A stretch of 64,000 nt of DNA from Candidatus Rifleibacteriota bacterium (GTDB lineage Bacteria; Muiribacteriota; Ozemobacteria; Ozemobacterales; Ozemobacteraceae): assembly GCA_015232575.1 (NCBI GenBank), contig JADFZL010000008.1:62001-126000 (forward strand), read 5' to 3'. The notes under the pieces were generated by a model. That model was not told where the DNA came from, ran no database searches, and saw nothing but the letters and a program-made list of their open reading frames with translations. Shown here one piece after another: positions 42,562-52,462 of the stretch (its first letter is position 1; every line of letters begins with the position of its first letter). The position numbers were made by a program, and so were the translations under genes.

Positions 42562-45291
42562 TTATCTGCCCAATTTTTTTGCAATTTCAACTCCCGGAAT
42601 TACGCTTAACGAAATTCCCAGACAAATTGCAAATTGTGAAAAACTTAACCCGACCACGCCAAAAAGATTCTGCATGAATGGCACATAAATTGCGCCTAAC
42701 TGAAGCACAACGGCCAGAATTACAGAACCAATCAATGTCATGTTTCCCGTGAAACTGATACTGAACAAAGATTTTTCAAAGCTTCGACAGTTAAAAATAT
42801 TTAACAATTGAAAAAACACAATCGTGCAGAATGCCATCGTGCTCGCAACTTTAACGCCTGCGGCTCCTTCAGCTAAACCAAGGCCAATTTTATAGGCAAT
42901 CAGTGTTCCAATTGCCATCATGACTGACACAACCACAATCTGAGTGCGCATAACGTTAGAAAGCAGAGGTTCATCAAATTTTCGCGGTGGTTTCTGCATT
43001 TCATCGCCTTCTGGAGGCTCAACTCCAAGAGCAATTGAAGTGCAGCCGTCAGTTACCAGATTCACCCATAGAATCTGAACAGCACGCAATGGTGCAGCCA
43101 TTCCAATAAGAGAAGAAATAAGAAACACTAGAACTTCGCCGAGATTGGTTGAAACAAGAAATCCTATTGCCTTGCGGAGGTTATTGAAAATTATTCTGCC
43201 TTCTTCGACAGCAGAAACAATTGAGGCAAAATTATCATCGACAAGTATCATTCCGGCAGCTTCTCTTGCGACATCTGTCCCGGCCTTGCCCATGGCAACT
43301 CCGATGTCAGCACGGGTAAGCGCCGGAGCATCGTTGACCCCGTCGCCAGTCATGCTTACCACGTGTCCATGAAACTGCAATGCCTGAACAATCCGCATTT
43401 TATCTTCAGGTGTCGTTCGTGCATAAATTGCCACGTCAAGAACTATTTTGCGCAATTCTTCATCATCAATTTTTGCGAGATCAGCTCCTGTAAGGGCTTT
43501 CATTCCTTCATCGAAGATTCCGACTTTTCGGCCGATTGCCAGAGCCGTGGCTGCGTGATCGCCTGTAATCATTACAACTTTTATTCCCGCTCTCCGGCAT
43601 TTTCCAACAGCTTCAATCGCTTCCGGACGCGGCATATCCATCATTCCAACCACTCCAAGGAAAGTATAACCCGATTGCTCGCCGTCAACAAATACTGCTG
43701 CGTCTGTTCCGCTCTTAAGCTGTTTTTCTGCAAAACCTATTACCCGAAGTGCCTTATCAGCATAACTCAGATTAATATCTTCGAGCATTTTGCGGTCTGC
43801 ATCGGACATTTCGCGTGTGCCGGCTTTGTCACATATATGAGAACACCTTGCCAGAACAGCTTCAAAAGAACCTTTCAAATGCGCTTTCAGTTCACCGGAA
43901 TTGCCCTCGTCTAGAGGATTCACAGAAACCATATATTTAATTTTGCTGTCGAAGGGCAGTTCTGCTTTTCGCACCATTTTCCCGCGCAAACCATGATACG
44001 AAGAATCAATTTTTCCTGCCAGTGCCATCAAAGCACCTTCAGTCGGATCTCCAATCATTTTCCAGGTATCATTTTCACGCTTAACTTCTGCATTGCTGCA
44101 AAGAACAGCACTTGTAACAAATCTTTTCAGGAAGGAATCTTCTTTCAGATCTTTCTCATTTAGAGGCGATTCTGATTTCCGCGATATCTTTCCCTCGCAT
44201 GAATAACCTTCGCCGGTAACTTCATAAAAGATTCCGGACGCATAAATGCCAGTTACAACCATTTCATTGCGTGTAAGAGTGCCTGTTTTATCTGTACATA
44301 CGACTGTGGCAGAGCCAAGAGTTTCAACAGTCGGAAGTTTCCTAATAAGGGCTTTATGTTTTGCCATTCTGCGCACGCCAATAGCAAGAACCAGTGTAAT
44401 GATTACCGGCAGACCTTCCGGAATAGCTGAAACAGCTAGTGCGATGCTGTTCAGAAGAACTTCATCAAATTTCTGACCCCAGAATAACCAGCTGGAAACA
44501 AAAATAAATGAACAAATTCCAATTACACCCTTCATAACAACCTGACTGAATTCCTCAATCTTCTTTTGAAGCGGAGTAAGTATCTCTTCGGCTTTCTGAA
44601 CGAGCTCAACAATTTTACCAAGTTCAGAATTCATTCCGGTTGCTGTAACTATTATTTCAGCACGTCCGGAGGTGACATGAGTACCCATGAATACCATGTT
44701 ATGTTTGTCTGCAAGCGCAGAAGCCTCGGCCAGAACATCAGCAACCTTCGACGAAGCAATTGTTTCACCGGTAAAAATGGCCTCTTCTACCTGAAGCCTT
44801 GAAGCAGAAATGATTCTCGAATCAGCTGGAATTTTATCTCCCTCCTCGAGAAGGACAATATCGCCGGGAACAAGAGAAACTGCATCAACTTCCCTTACTT
44901 CGCCGCCTCTCCTGACGCGTGATTTCGGGGCACTCATGCCTTTTATGTTGTTTATGGCACGTTCTGCTTTACGCTCCTGGTAATAACCAATGGCGGCATT
45001 AATTACCAGTACCGCAGCAATAATAATAACATCATTATAATGACCCATTAATAGAGTTATAATAGCTGCAGCCAGAAGAATATAAATCAGCGGGCTTTCA
45101 AACTGTCTTCCAAGAAGGATATACCATGGAGTGGGCTTTCCTTTTGCAATTTCATTCAGGCCGAAAGCGACACGTCTCTTCTCAGCTTCTTCCGGTGACA
45201 AGCCCTTTTCTGAAACATTATATGCCTTGAGTGTCTCCTCAACGCTCACTAATGTCCAATCTTGAGTAACTGCATGTCTCAGTTTATCCAT
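42562..45291 (-). CDS. P-type Ca2+-transporting ATPase (type IIA/PMCA-SERCA-like)
   Basis: 909 aa, full length for the family. An N-terminal cation-ATPase domain (VSVEETLKAYNV, GLNEIAKG) is followed by the actuator loop with FTGET, the membrane motif AIPEGLPVIIT, the phosphorylated aspartate D334 in DKTGTLT, the nucleotide domain and the hinge TGDGVNDAP. The C-terminal helices contain WVNLVTDG, which provides calcium ligands. Ten membrane helices are expected. It should pump Ca2+ out of the cell at the cost of ATP. AGGAG lies before the ATG. It is first in a three-gene minus-strand operon with an exported protein and a pseudouridine synthase. Confidence 0.93.
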   Translation of the reverse strand: MDKLRHAVTQDWTLVSVEETLKAYNVSEKGLSPEEAEKRRVAFGLNEIAKGKPTPWYILLGRQFESPLIYILLAAAIITLLMGHYNDVIIIAAVLVINAAIGYYQERKAERAINNIKGMSAPKSRVRRGGEVREVDAVSLVPGDIVLLEEGDKIPADSRIISASRLQVEEAIFTGETIASSKVADVLAEASALADKHNMVFMGTHVTSGRAEIIVTATGMNSELGKIVELVQKAEEILTPLQKKIEEFSQVVMKGVIGICSFIFVSSWLFWGQKFDEVLLNSIALAVSAIPEGLPVIITLVLAIGVRRMAKHKALIRKLPTVETLGSATVVCTDKTGTLTRNEMVVTGIYASGIFYEVTGEGYSCEGKISRKSESPLNEKDLKEDSFLKRFVTSAVLCSNAEVKRENDTWKMIGDPTEGALMALAGKIDSSYHGLRGKMVRKAELPFDSKIKYMVSVNPLDEGNSGELKAHLKGSFEAVLARCSHICDKAGTREMSDADRKMLEDINLSYADKALRVIGFAEKQLKSGTDAAVFVDGEQSGYTFLGVVGMMDMPRPEAIEAVGKCRRAGIKVVMITGDHAATALAIGRKVGIFDEGMKALTGADLAKIDDEELRKIVLDVAIYARTTPEDKMRIVQALQFHGHVVSMTGDGVNDAPALTRADIGVAMGKAGTDVAREAAGMILVDDNFASIVSAVEEGRIIFNNLRKAIGFLVSTNLGEVLVFLISSLIGMAAPLRAVQILWVNLVTDGCTSIALGVEPPEGDEMQKPPRKFDEPLLSNVMRTQIVVVSVMMAIGTLIAYKIGLGLAEGAAGVKVASTMAFCTIVFFQLLNIFNCRSFEKSLFSISFTGNMTLIGSVILAVVLQLGAIYVPFMQNLFGVVGLSFSQFAICLGISLSVIPGVEIAKKLGR

Positions 45292-45600
45292 CTTTTCGCT
45301 CCTGTAAGAATAAAACGAATTTTAAACATCTTGATCCCTTCGCTGAAAGATAAAGTTGTAATCAAAACTATACTCAGCAAAGGTATTCTGGAAATAATAT
45401 TCAATTTCGGAAATTTATTATATCATAAATGAGTGAAAAAAATCCGATTGCATTATAAAGGCGTTAAATACAGGAGCGGTGGTAGTAACTTTAAAACGAA
45501 ATTTGCAGAAATTGCAGGAATTTGCGAAATGAGATATACTGAAACTTATCTTTGCAAATTTGGTATTATTAATAATCCAAATCAACGGTGAAGAAAAGAC
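45292..45600. other. Divergent intergenic region with TTTGC-type direct repeats
   Basis: About 309 bases between the divergent ATPase and TPR genes. Imperfect repeats of AAATTTGCAG, AAATTGCAG and AATTTGCG lie at about 45500-45530, partly overlapping the -35 region of the promoter listed separately; they could be an operator. No ORF is supported. Confidence 0.5.
45512..45540 (+). promoter_or_regulatory. Sigma70-type promoter of the TPR gene
   Basis: TTGCAG at 45512-45517 and TATACT at 45535-45540 with 17-base spacing. A start near 45547 gives a leader of about 54 bases to the ATG at 45601. Confidence 0.6.
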
Positions 45601-46614
45601 ATGAGTACAGACAGGAATGAAACCTACGCACAGCGCTTCTTCGATGCTGCTATAGAGCATTTTGAAAAGGGGCAGTTCAGTAAATCAATCGAAAACATTA
45701 AAAAAGCAATTGAGAAAGCCCCGCGCAATGCAGATTTTCTGGCAACAAAAGGAATTCTCTTTCACCGGATGAAGGAATTGAATTTTGCAATAAGCGCCTA
45801 CCAGGAAGCAATACGTGTTTCTCCTTCACATCTTCAGAGTCACTTTAATCTCGGAATAATACTTTACCAGGTAGGAAACCGTAACGAAGCTATCTCAGAA
45901 TGGGAAACGGTTCTTAAAACCGACCCGAATGATTTTGAAGCGCAGTTTAATATTGCAGTTGCAGCTGCTCAATCTGGCGAAATTGAAAAAGCAATAGGAT
46001 TGTTCGAAAAAGTCCTCAGAATCAAGTCCGATCACGTACAATCTCATCATAATCTTGGCGTGCTTTATCGCAATAAGCGCTGGTTTGAACAAAGCAAAAA
46101 ACACATGGAAATGTTAAAAACACTTGATTCAACTTTTCTGGAAGTCGTTAATTCAGAAATTCTTAAAATGAATCAAATGGAATTTCTGGAGAAAAACAAG
46201 CAGGACGATAAAATTAATGAAGTCATTGCCGAACTTCCCAAAAGTAAAACCAGATCAATCAACGACAAGATATCTGATGCCCTTATAGCTCTTTTGAAAG
46301 CTGACTTTGGAAAAGCCCTTAAAATATCAGATGAGATTCTTGAAGACATTCCGGGCGATTTCCAGACACGCCTAATAAGAGCTCAAGCACTTCTGGGCGG
46401 TGGAAGGGCAGACGATTCCATAACTGAATTTATCCAATTAGCCGAAGAAAAGCCAAATTCTGCTGACATTCATTTTCAGCTTGCAAACGCATATCTGGAA
46501 AAGGATGATTTTGGAAAAGCACTGGAACAATTCGAACAGATCCTTATTTACGACAGACACTATCCTCTCGTGGAGGAAAACATTGCTGCAATACACGAGC
46601 AGTTGAAAACATAA
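45601..46614 (+). CDS. Tetratricopeptide repeat protein
   Basis: 337 aa, soluble, no signal peptide. About eight TPR units of 34 residues can be seen, such as ADFLATKGILFHRMKELNFA, VQSHHNLGVLYRNKRWFEQ and ADIHFQLANAYLEKDDFGKA. Two blocks (about 10-190 and 220-330) are joined by a charged linker. TPR proteins act as protein-binding scaffolds. The Cache-GGDEF gene follows after 47 bases on the same strand and may be co-transcribed, so a role in c-di-GMP signalling is possible but not shown. Confidence 0.88.
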   Translation: MSTDRNETYAQRFFDAAIEHFEKGQFSKSIENIKKAIEKAPRNADFLATKGILFHRMKELNFAISAYQEAIRVSPSHLQSHFNLGIILYQVGNRNEAISEWETVLKTDPNDFEAQFNIAVAAAQSGEIEKAIGLFEKVLRIKSDHVQSHHNLGVLYRNKRWFEQSKKHMEMLKTLDSTFLEVVNSEILKMNQMEFLEKNKQDDKINEVIAELPKSKTRSINDKISDALIALLKADFGKALKISDEILEDIPGDFQTRLIRAQALLGGGRADDSITEFIQLAEEKPNSADIHFQLANAYLEKDDFGKALEQFEQILIYDRHYPLVEENIAAIHEQLKT

Positions 46615-46661
46615 TGATGTACTGATGAGTTGCTAAATTTCTTTGATGAGATCGGGAAAAA

Positions 46662-48758
46662 ATGAAGAAAACATTATTTAAATTCGGAATAAGAAACAAG
46701 CTTATCCTTTCTGTACTGTTAATCGCCCTGCTGCCCCTTGCATTTCTTGGCTGGCAGGCTGTAAATGATCAGAAAAAGGTAATCAGGGAAGAAGTTTACC
46801 GAAGTCACACCGACTTATCAAATATGCTCGCCTATGGAATTTATCAGAATCTGGAATTCACGCGCTGTCTTCTTTCTGCAATAGCTGAGCTTGAAGTGAT
46901 TAAATCCCTGAATTCATCTGTTGCTGAAGATTTCTTTAAATCATTAATAAGACAGTTTCCTTCTTTCAAACTGATTTACCTTGTCAACAGCAAAAAACAG
47001 ATTATTGCTTCGACTGATTCAAATGTTCAACTTTCACAGAACTGGAGTTTTTCGGGTGTTGCGAAGCGCTCTTATGCAGGCTCACTTTCCGACGTGCTAT
47101 CCACTCCTGATGGAAATTCCTACATCAACCATGAAGTTCTCATAAAAAGCAATGAAAAAGGCATGATCGGAGTTCTGATTGCAGAAGTTGATCTGAACTA
47201 TATCCGTGACCTGCTGCGCGATGCACTCAGAAATTCTAAATTTGAAGGAATGGTTGTAACAAATGAAGGGTTTGTAATTGCACGTTCCGGAACATCAACC
47301 GCGTCAATAGGCTACACCGAAACGCAGAACAAAGACACTACTGAAATAAGAGACATTGCCGGGACAAATTTTCTGCGAAGCCGTGTTTCAATGAAAAAAT
47401 TCAATTTTTATCAGGCTCCAGACTGGGACATAGTACTTCAAATTCCCGAAAAGGTAGCCTTTCAGGCCGCAGACGATCTCAAAGACAGAATCATTAGAAT
47501 GGTCTTTATCACTGCTCTGATTGCAGTTTTGCTTGCTATTCTAATTGCAAATTCCTTTATTTCACCATTATTAAATCTCATTCTGGGTGCCCGCAGAATC
47601 AGCACCGGCGATTTCGATCATTCAGTGAAACCATCTTCAACAGATGAAATTGGAGAACTTACAAAAACCTTCGATGAAATGAGAGTGAATCTCAAAAGCA
47701 CACGTGCTGACCTGGATTACAGAATTATGCAGCTTTCAACACTATTCGAAGTCGGAAAAGCGATCAGCTCAGTCCTCGACTTCGTACAACTGCAAAACAT
47801 GATCCTGGAGATAGTCGTAAAAGTAATGAGGGCAGAAAAAGGCTCTTTAATGCTGCTTGACGAGTCAGAAAAAATGCTTACAATCGGCGTGGCATTCGGT
47901 TTATCTGATGAGGTGATGAAAGACACCAGAGTCGGCCTGGGAGAAGAAGTTTCCGGATGGGTGCTTGAAACCGGACAACCTCTCTTTGTCGAGGACGTTG
48001 AAAACGACTTTGCATTCATGGCAATTAAGAAAAGCGGAGTAAGCCGTGGAACAATGATGTCAGTTCCACTGAAAGCTAAAGACAAACTTCTCGGCGTGCT
48101 GAATCTTTCCCGTTCAGTTCCAAAATCCTTCGTTCAGAAAGACTTTGAGTTGTTCAAGAACCTTGCCAACCAGGCAGCAATAGCCATTGAAAATGCGAGA
48201 TTGTACAGATATGCAGTCACCGATGAAATGACCAAAGTTTACAATCACAGATACTTTCAGCAGAGACTAGACGAGGAACTGCAGCGTGCTGACCGCTACG
48301 ACAGCCAGGTTTCGCTCATCATGCTTGATGTCGATCATTTCAAACGATTCAACGACACCTACGGACACCCTGAAGGCGACAGAGTATTGAAAACGGTCAG
48401 CAAGCTGATTGAAAAAAGTGTGCGCGAAGTTGACATCGTTGCACGATACGGCGGCGAAGAGTTTGTAGTTATCTGCCCTGAAAAAGATGGCGAAGGTGCA
48501 ATAATTCCGGCAAACAGAATACGTACAACTATTGAAGGATACGACTTCAGAATTAATGGTGAACGCGTTCAGATAACAGTATCGCTCGGAATAAGCAACT
48601 ACCCGGCACAGGCCAGAAGTAAGCCGGAGCTGATTTCATTTGCTGACATCGCTCTCTATTTCTCAAAAGAAGCAGGAAGAAATCGGGCAAGCCTTTTCAA
48701 TCCAACTATGAAGTCAGAAGAAGCAATAAAAAACAAAAAGAAAAAAGACGCGCATTGA
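46662..48758 (+). CDS. Membrane diguanylate cyclase (dCache-HAMP-GAF-GGDEF)
   Basis: 698 aa. Membrane helices at about 14-32 and 278-300 enclose a periplasmic dCache-type sensor (LVNSKKQIIASTDSN, VLIAEVDL). HAMP follows (about 300-352), then a GAF domain (about 362-510; KGSLMLLDE, GEEVSGWVLETGQPLFV) and GGDEF (about 520-690). The active-site signature is GGEEF at 597-601, complete, and REVD at 588-591 is the RxxD inhibitory site five residues before it. It should make c-di-GMP from GTP, with product feedback, in response to a periplasmic ligand. No EAL domain is present. The start has a GGG ribosome site. Confidence 0.92.
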   Translation: MKKTLFKFGIRNKLILSVLLIALLPLAFLGWQAVNDQKKVIREEVYRSHTDLSNMLAYGIYQNLEFTRCLLSAIAELEVIKSLNSSVAEDFFKSLIRQFPSFKLIYLVNSKKQIIASTDSNVQLSQNWSFSGVAKRSYAGSLSDVLSTPDGNSYINHEVLIKSNEKGMIGVLIAEVDLNYIRDLLRDALRNSKFEGMVVTNEGFVIARSGTSTASIGYTETQNKDTTEIRDIAGTNFLRSRVSMKKFNFYQAPDWDIVLQIPEKVAFQAADDLKDRIIRMVFITALIAVLLAILIANSFISPLLNLILGARRISTGDFDHSVKPSSTDEIGELTKTFDEMRVNLKSTRADLDYRIMQLSTLFEVGKAISSVLDFVQLQNMILEIVVKVMRAEKGSLMLLDESEKMLTIGVAFGLSDEVMKDTRVGLGEEVSGWVLETGQPLFVEDVENDFAFMAIKKSGVSRGTMMSVPLKAKDKLLGVLNLSRSVPKSFVQKDFELFKNLANQAAIAIENARLYRYAVTDEMTKVYNHRYFQQRLDEELQRADRYDSQVSLIMLDVDHFKRFNDTYGHPEGDRVLKTVSKLIEKSVREVDIVARYGGEEFVVICPEKDGEGAIIPANRIRTTIEGYDFRINGERVQITVSLGISNYPAQARSKPELISFADIALYFSKEAGRNRASLFNPTMKSEEAIKNKKKKDAH

Positions 48759-48842
48759 TTTTTCCATCAAAACTTTTGCTTGCATATATAATAATGAAGA
48801 GTTATAATAACGCCACTTTTTTCAATTTGGATGGTAAAAAAA

Positions 48843-49514
48843 ATGGAACTGACTATTGGTGAAGTTGCTAAACTGCTGAATGCTTCTGAAAAGCAGGTCA
48901 ACCAGTGGGCTCAGTCCGGTGTAATTCCTTCATACGGCTTACAGGGCGAACTTCTGTTTAACCGCGATGAAGTTATCGAATGGGCTGCAGTAAAACACGT
49001 CAGTACATGCATCGAAAAACTTGATAACAATTCCGCATCAAATAAACCCCAGCCAATTTTTCTCAAAGCTCTCAAACGCGGAAAGGTTTTGTATAATGTT
49101 CCCGGAAATTCCCGTGAGGAAGTTCTGCGCGAATTGTCGCAGCTTCTTCCTTTTCCTGATGATTGCGACAGAGAGCTTGTCTATCGGATGTTTCTTGCCC
49201 GCGAGAATTGTGATTCAACAGGTATTGGCGATGGAATTGCTCTTCCGCATGTGAAAAATCCGCTCGTTCTGCATGTTACCGAACCGCAGGTTTCAATCGC
49301 TTTCCTGAAAAACAAAATCGATTTTTATGCGTATGACAGAAAGCCAGTTTACTGCCTTTTCAGCATTGTTTCTACGTCTGTAAAAGAACACATACAACTC
49401 TTATCACATATTTCAAATGTACTCGGAAAAAGAGAATTTATTGGTCTTCTTCAGAACAGAGAAACTGAAGGAAAAATAATAAAATTCATCGAAAACGCAG
49501 AGACCTCTACCTGA
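48843..49514 (+). CDS. HTH-PTS EIIA(Ntr) fusion protein, candidate regulator of the hyf-like operon
   Basis: 223 aa from ATG 48843 (MELTIGEV), with GGATGG upstream; ATG 48831 is also in frame. Residues about 1-55 are an excisionase/MerR-like helix-turn-helix (LTIGEVAKLLNASEKQVNQW). Residues about 75-220 are a PTS EIIA domain of the nitrogen/fructose type with GIGDGIALPHVK; H136 is the residue phosphorylated by HPr or NPr. Such fusions can sense the phosphoryl state of the PTS. No other PTS protein is in the window. It ends 38 bases before the first gene of the hydrogenase-like complex on the same strand, which suggests it regulates or is co-expressed with it (inference). Confidence 0.82.
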   Translation: MELTIGEVAKLLNASEKQVNQWAQSGVIPSYGLQGELLFNRDEVIEWAAVKHVSTCIEKLDNNSASNKPQPIFLKALKRGKVLYNVPGNSREEVLRELSQLLPFPDDCDRELVYRMFLARENCDSTGIGDGIALPHVKNPLVLHVTEPQVSIAFLKNKIDFYAYDRKPVYCLFSIVSTSVKEHIQLLSHISNVLGKREFIGLLQNRETEGKIIKFIENAETST

Positions 49515-49552
49515 TTTAACTAATTCAATCTGATAATTCCCCGGAAGAAGCT

Positions 49553-51538
49553 ATGAACAAATTATTCCTTATCTCTTTGCTATTTCCACTTGTTGGCGCT
49601 TTTCTCAACATGCTGCTGTCCCATTTTCCCAGAATTTCGAAATTCTTTGGTACAGCCTGCATTTTAGTTTCATCAGTGACAGGAATCATTGTCTCCCTTG
49701 ACGTTTTCGTTAATGGTAATCAGATTTCCAGTTCATTTGCACTTTCAATTCCAATGGGAAATTTCCAATTTGGAATAGACATTTTATCTGCATTTTTCCT
49801 TATTCCTGTATTTGTTATAGGCGCACTAGCCTCAATCTACTCAATCGGATACGATAAAAAAGATTCTGATTCCAACTTTTTTTATTCACTTTTGATGTTC
49901 GGAATGATACTGGTATTTGTTTCCGGCAATGCACTTCTTTTTCTGATTGCATGGGAAGTAATGATGATTGCATCATTTTTTCTTGTCACACACGAAAGCG
50001 AAAAACCCGAATCTGAAAATGCAGGCGTGGTATACCTTATAACAGCCCATTTCGGCATGGCTTTTCTCCTGTTTTTCTTCATATTCCTCTCGACAAAATC
50101 TGGTTCACTTGATTTTGATTCGTTTTCAAAGATAGTTCTTTCTGAAAAGGCAAGAGCTCTTGTTTTCCTGTTCTCCCTGATTGGATTTGGTACCAAAGCT
50201 GGCTTGCTGCCTCTACATATATGGCTTCCGGAAGCATATCCTGCTGCCCCATGCCACGTTTCAGCACTTATGTCAGGCGTTATGATAAATACAGGCATTT
50301 ACGGAATCTTCAGAACTATGTGCTTTCTCGGCAGCCCTGATGAATGGTGGGGCTACATTCTTATGATCGCAGGAATTGCAGGCGGAATATATGGAATTCT
50401 TTTTGCACTCGTACAAACCGACATAAAACGCATTCTTGCATACTCAAGCGTTGAAAATATCGGAATTATCATGTTGGGCATTGGAACTGGAATCGTCTGC
50501 TCTGCAAAAGGAATAATTATCCCGGCAGTTCTGGCCTTTTCAGGGGCATTCCTGCACATCATCAATCATTCAATCTATAAATCAATGCTCTTTTTGTGTA
50601 CCGGAACAGTTCTTCGTTCAGTACACACAAGAGACATCAACTGCATGGGCGGATTAATGAAAAAGATGCCCCGGACAGCCCTCGCAGCGATAACCGGCTC
50701 AGCCGCAATTTCCGGATTGCCTCCGCTAAACGGGTTTGTCAGTGAATTTTTAATATATTCCGCATTATTTTCATTTCTGGTCTCTGTCGCGCCGTCACAT
50801 TCTTCACTCATAACAGTAATTTTCATTGTAATATGTATAACTTCTCTTGCCCTTATAGGCGGTCTGGCTGCAGCATGTTTTACAAAGTTTTTCGGACTTG
50901 TTTTTTCAGGCGAACTCAGAAAGCCATTACATGAAGAAATTTCTGATCCAAGAGCTTCAATGCTTTATCCAATGCTGATTCTTGCATTCCTCTGCATTTT
51001 ATTCGCCGGATTATCTTCTTTTATTCTTCCATTTTTTGCGCCGCTTATTACATCAATTTCCGGAATACAATCGATTGAAATCATACCTTGTCTTCAAGGC
51101 TCTGCATCACTACTGAGAGCAGTATTGATCTGTTCAGGAATTCTTATTCTTTTCATCGCGTTTATCGCAAATCTGCGAAGAACTCTTCTCTCCGGACGTA
51201 CAGTAGAGCAGACAGTAACCTGGGATTGTGGATACGCTGCCGCCACACCTCGAATGCAATACACCGGATTTTCCTTTTCAAAACCTCTTTCCGAAGTGTT
51301 TAAATTTTTCATTCGCCCTTCATTCAAAGCGCCCGATACACATAAACTTTTCCCCGAAAACTCTGGCTATGAAATCAACATTACTGACCTGTTTCAGAAA
51401 AAACTTTTCAATCCTTTAATCGACTTCGGAAACGCACTGCTGATTCCTTTACACTGTATTCAACACGGCCGGGTTCAGGTATATATTCTTTACCTTGCGC
51501 TGACTCTCATTTCACTTCTGGTGTGGAACTTATGGTAG
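49553..51538 (+). CDS. HyfB-like proton-channel subunit of an Ehr/hydrogenase-4-like complex
   Basis: 661 aa with about 16 membrane helices, of the NuoL/M-MrpA antiporter family. The proton-path residues are present: glutamate in IAWEVMM, lysine in GTKAGLLPLH before WLPEAYPAAP, and H-NH...YK in HIINHSIYKSMLF. The C-terminal part has WDCGY and MQYTGFSF, a HyfB/HycC trademark. It should move H+ or Na+ across the inner membrane, driven by redox change in the attached arm. It is the first of six hyf-like genes with tiny gaps or overlaps and has GGAAG before the ATG. Confidence 0.9.
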   Translation: MNKLFLISLLFPLVGAFLNMLLSHFPRISKFFGTACILVSSVTGIIVSLDVFVNGNQISSSFALSIPMGNFQFGIDILSAFFLIPVFVIGALASIYSIGYDKKDSDSNFFYSLLMFGMILVFVSGNALLFLIAWEVMMIASFFLVTHESEKPESENAGVVYLITAHFGMAFLLFFFIFLSTKSGSLDFDSFSKIVLSEKARALVFLFSLIGFGTKAGLLPLHIWLPEAYPAAPCHVSALMSGVMINTGIYGIFRTMCFLGSPDEWWGYILMIAGIAGGIYGILFALVQTDIKRILAYSSVENIGIIMLGIGTGIVCSAKGIIIPAVLAFSGAFLHIINHSIYKSMLFLCTGTVLRSVHTRDINCMGGLMKKMPRTALAAITGSAAISGLPPLNGFVSEFLIYSALFSFLVSVAPSHSSLITVIFIVICITSLALIGGLAAACFTKFFGLVFSGELRKPLHEEISDPRASMLYPMLILAFLCILFAGLSSFILPFFAPLITSISGIQSIEIIPCLQGSASLLRAVLICSGILILFIAFIANLRRTLLSGRTVEQTVTWDCGYAAATPRMQYTGFSFSKPLSEVFKFFIRPSFKAPDTHKLFPENSGYEINITDLFQKKLFNPLIDFGNALLIPLHCIQHGRVQVYILYLALTLISLLVWNLW

Positions 51539-52449
51539 AAATTAACTTTTTCGGACTTATTAACATTGTTTTTGCATTGATTTTTTCGCCGCTGCTTATC
51601 GGAATAATCAACCGGATAAAAGCGTTCTTTGCTGGCCGTCAGGGACAACCTGTCCTCCAGCCATACATTGACATCCGGAAACTTTTGTACAAGGGAGCCG
51701 TTTACAGCAGAACAGTCGGTTCAATATTTGTTGCCGGACCCATTATCGCGCTTGCTTCAATGCTAGCGTTGTTATTTCTTTCCCCGTTTGGCGGAATAAA
51801 GGCATTCCTGGTGTTTCCGGGAGATCTTCTGGTTTTCGCATATCTGTTCGGACTTGCAAGATTTTTCACTGTTCTGGCTGCCCTGGACACAGGTTCTGCT
51901 TTTGAAGGCATGGGAGCAAGTCGCGAAGTAACTTATTCTGCATTGTCTGAATTGTCACTGTTTGTCGGACTGCTCGCATTAACAATGATGACAGGAACAT
52001 ATTCACTATCGCAAATATATTCGTCTCTGAAAACCGAACACTGGCTTTCATCATCAGCTTCGCTCATACTTGTTGTTGCAGCTTTTTATGTAATTTTTCT
52101 TTCCGAAAACGCCAGAATTCCAGTTGATGACCCAAATACCCATCTTGAACTCACAATGATTCACGAAGTAATGGTACTAGACCACTGCGGTGTTGACTTT
52201 GCATTCATACAATACGGTGCTGCATTAAAAATGTGGCTTCTGGGCGGACTAATTGTCGGCCTGCTTTCTCCCTCCGGAGAATCCCCATTTTACACGTTCT
52301 CTGCCGGATTATGCGGAATTGTACTTCTCGCTGTAATAACTGGTATTGTTGAATCGGTGATGGCAAGACTTAGACTGATCAGAATTCCGCAGCTACTCGT
52401 GGGAGCTCTTGTATTGGCTTCGCTGGCAGTAATTATCGGAGTAAGGTAA
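51532..52449 (+). CDS. HyfC/NuoH-like membrane subunit
   Basis: 305 aa, about eight membrane helices. It matches the NuoH/HyfC/HycD family: GRQGQPVLQPYIDIRKLLYK at the N terminus, SAFEGMGASREVTYS in the middle, and ARIPVDDPNTHLELTMIHE near residue 200, where the acidic residues at the quinone/E-channel junction lie. It links the peripheral arm to the antiporter subunits. ATG 51532 overlaps the HyfB stop; an in-frame GTG at 51523 is an alternative. It also keeps the charged residues expected in a functional proton path, so the complex is likely to conserve energy. Confidence 0.9.
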   Translation: MVEINFFGLINIVFALIFSPLLIGIINRIKAFFAGRQGQPVLQPYIDIRKLLYKGAVYSRTVGSIFVAGPIIALASMLALLFLSPFGGIKAFLVFPGDLLVFAYLFGLARFFTVLAALDTGSAFEGMGASREVTYSALSELSLFVGLLALTMMTGTYSLSQIYSSLKTEHWLSSSASLILVVAAFYVIFLSENARIPVDDPNTHLELTMIHEVMVLDHCGVDFAFIQYGAALKMWLLGGLIVGLLSPSGESPFYTFSAGLCGIVLLAVITGIVESVMARLRLIRIPQLLVGALVLASLAVIIGVR

Positions 52450-52462
52450 GGGGTAGAAAATA

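Noticed and set aside
43363..43914. 183-aa plus-strand frame
   Set aside because: Antisense to the P-type ATPase; Cys/Ser/Phe-rich product with no domain.
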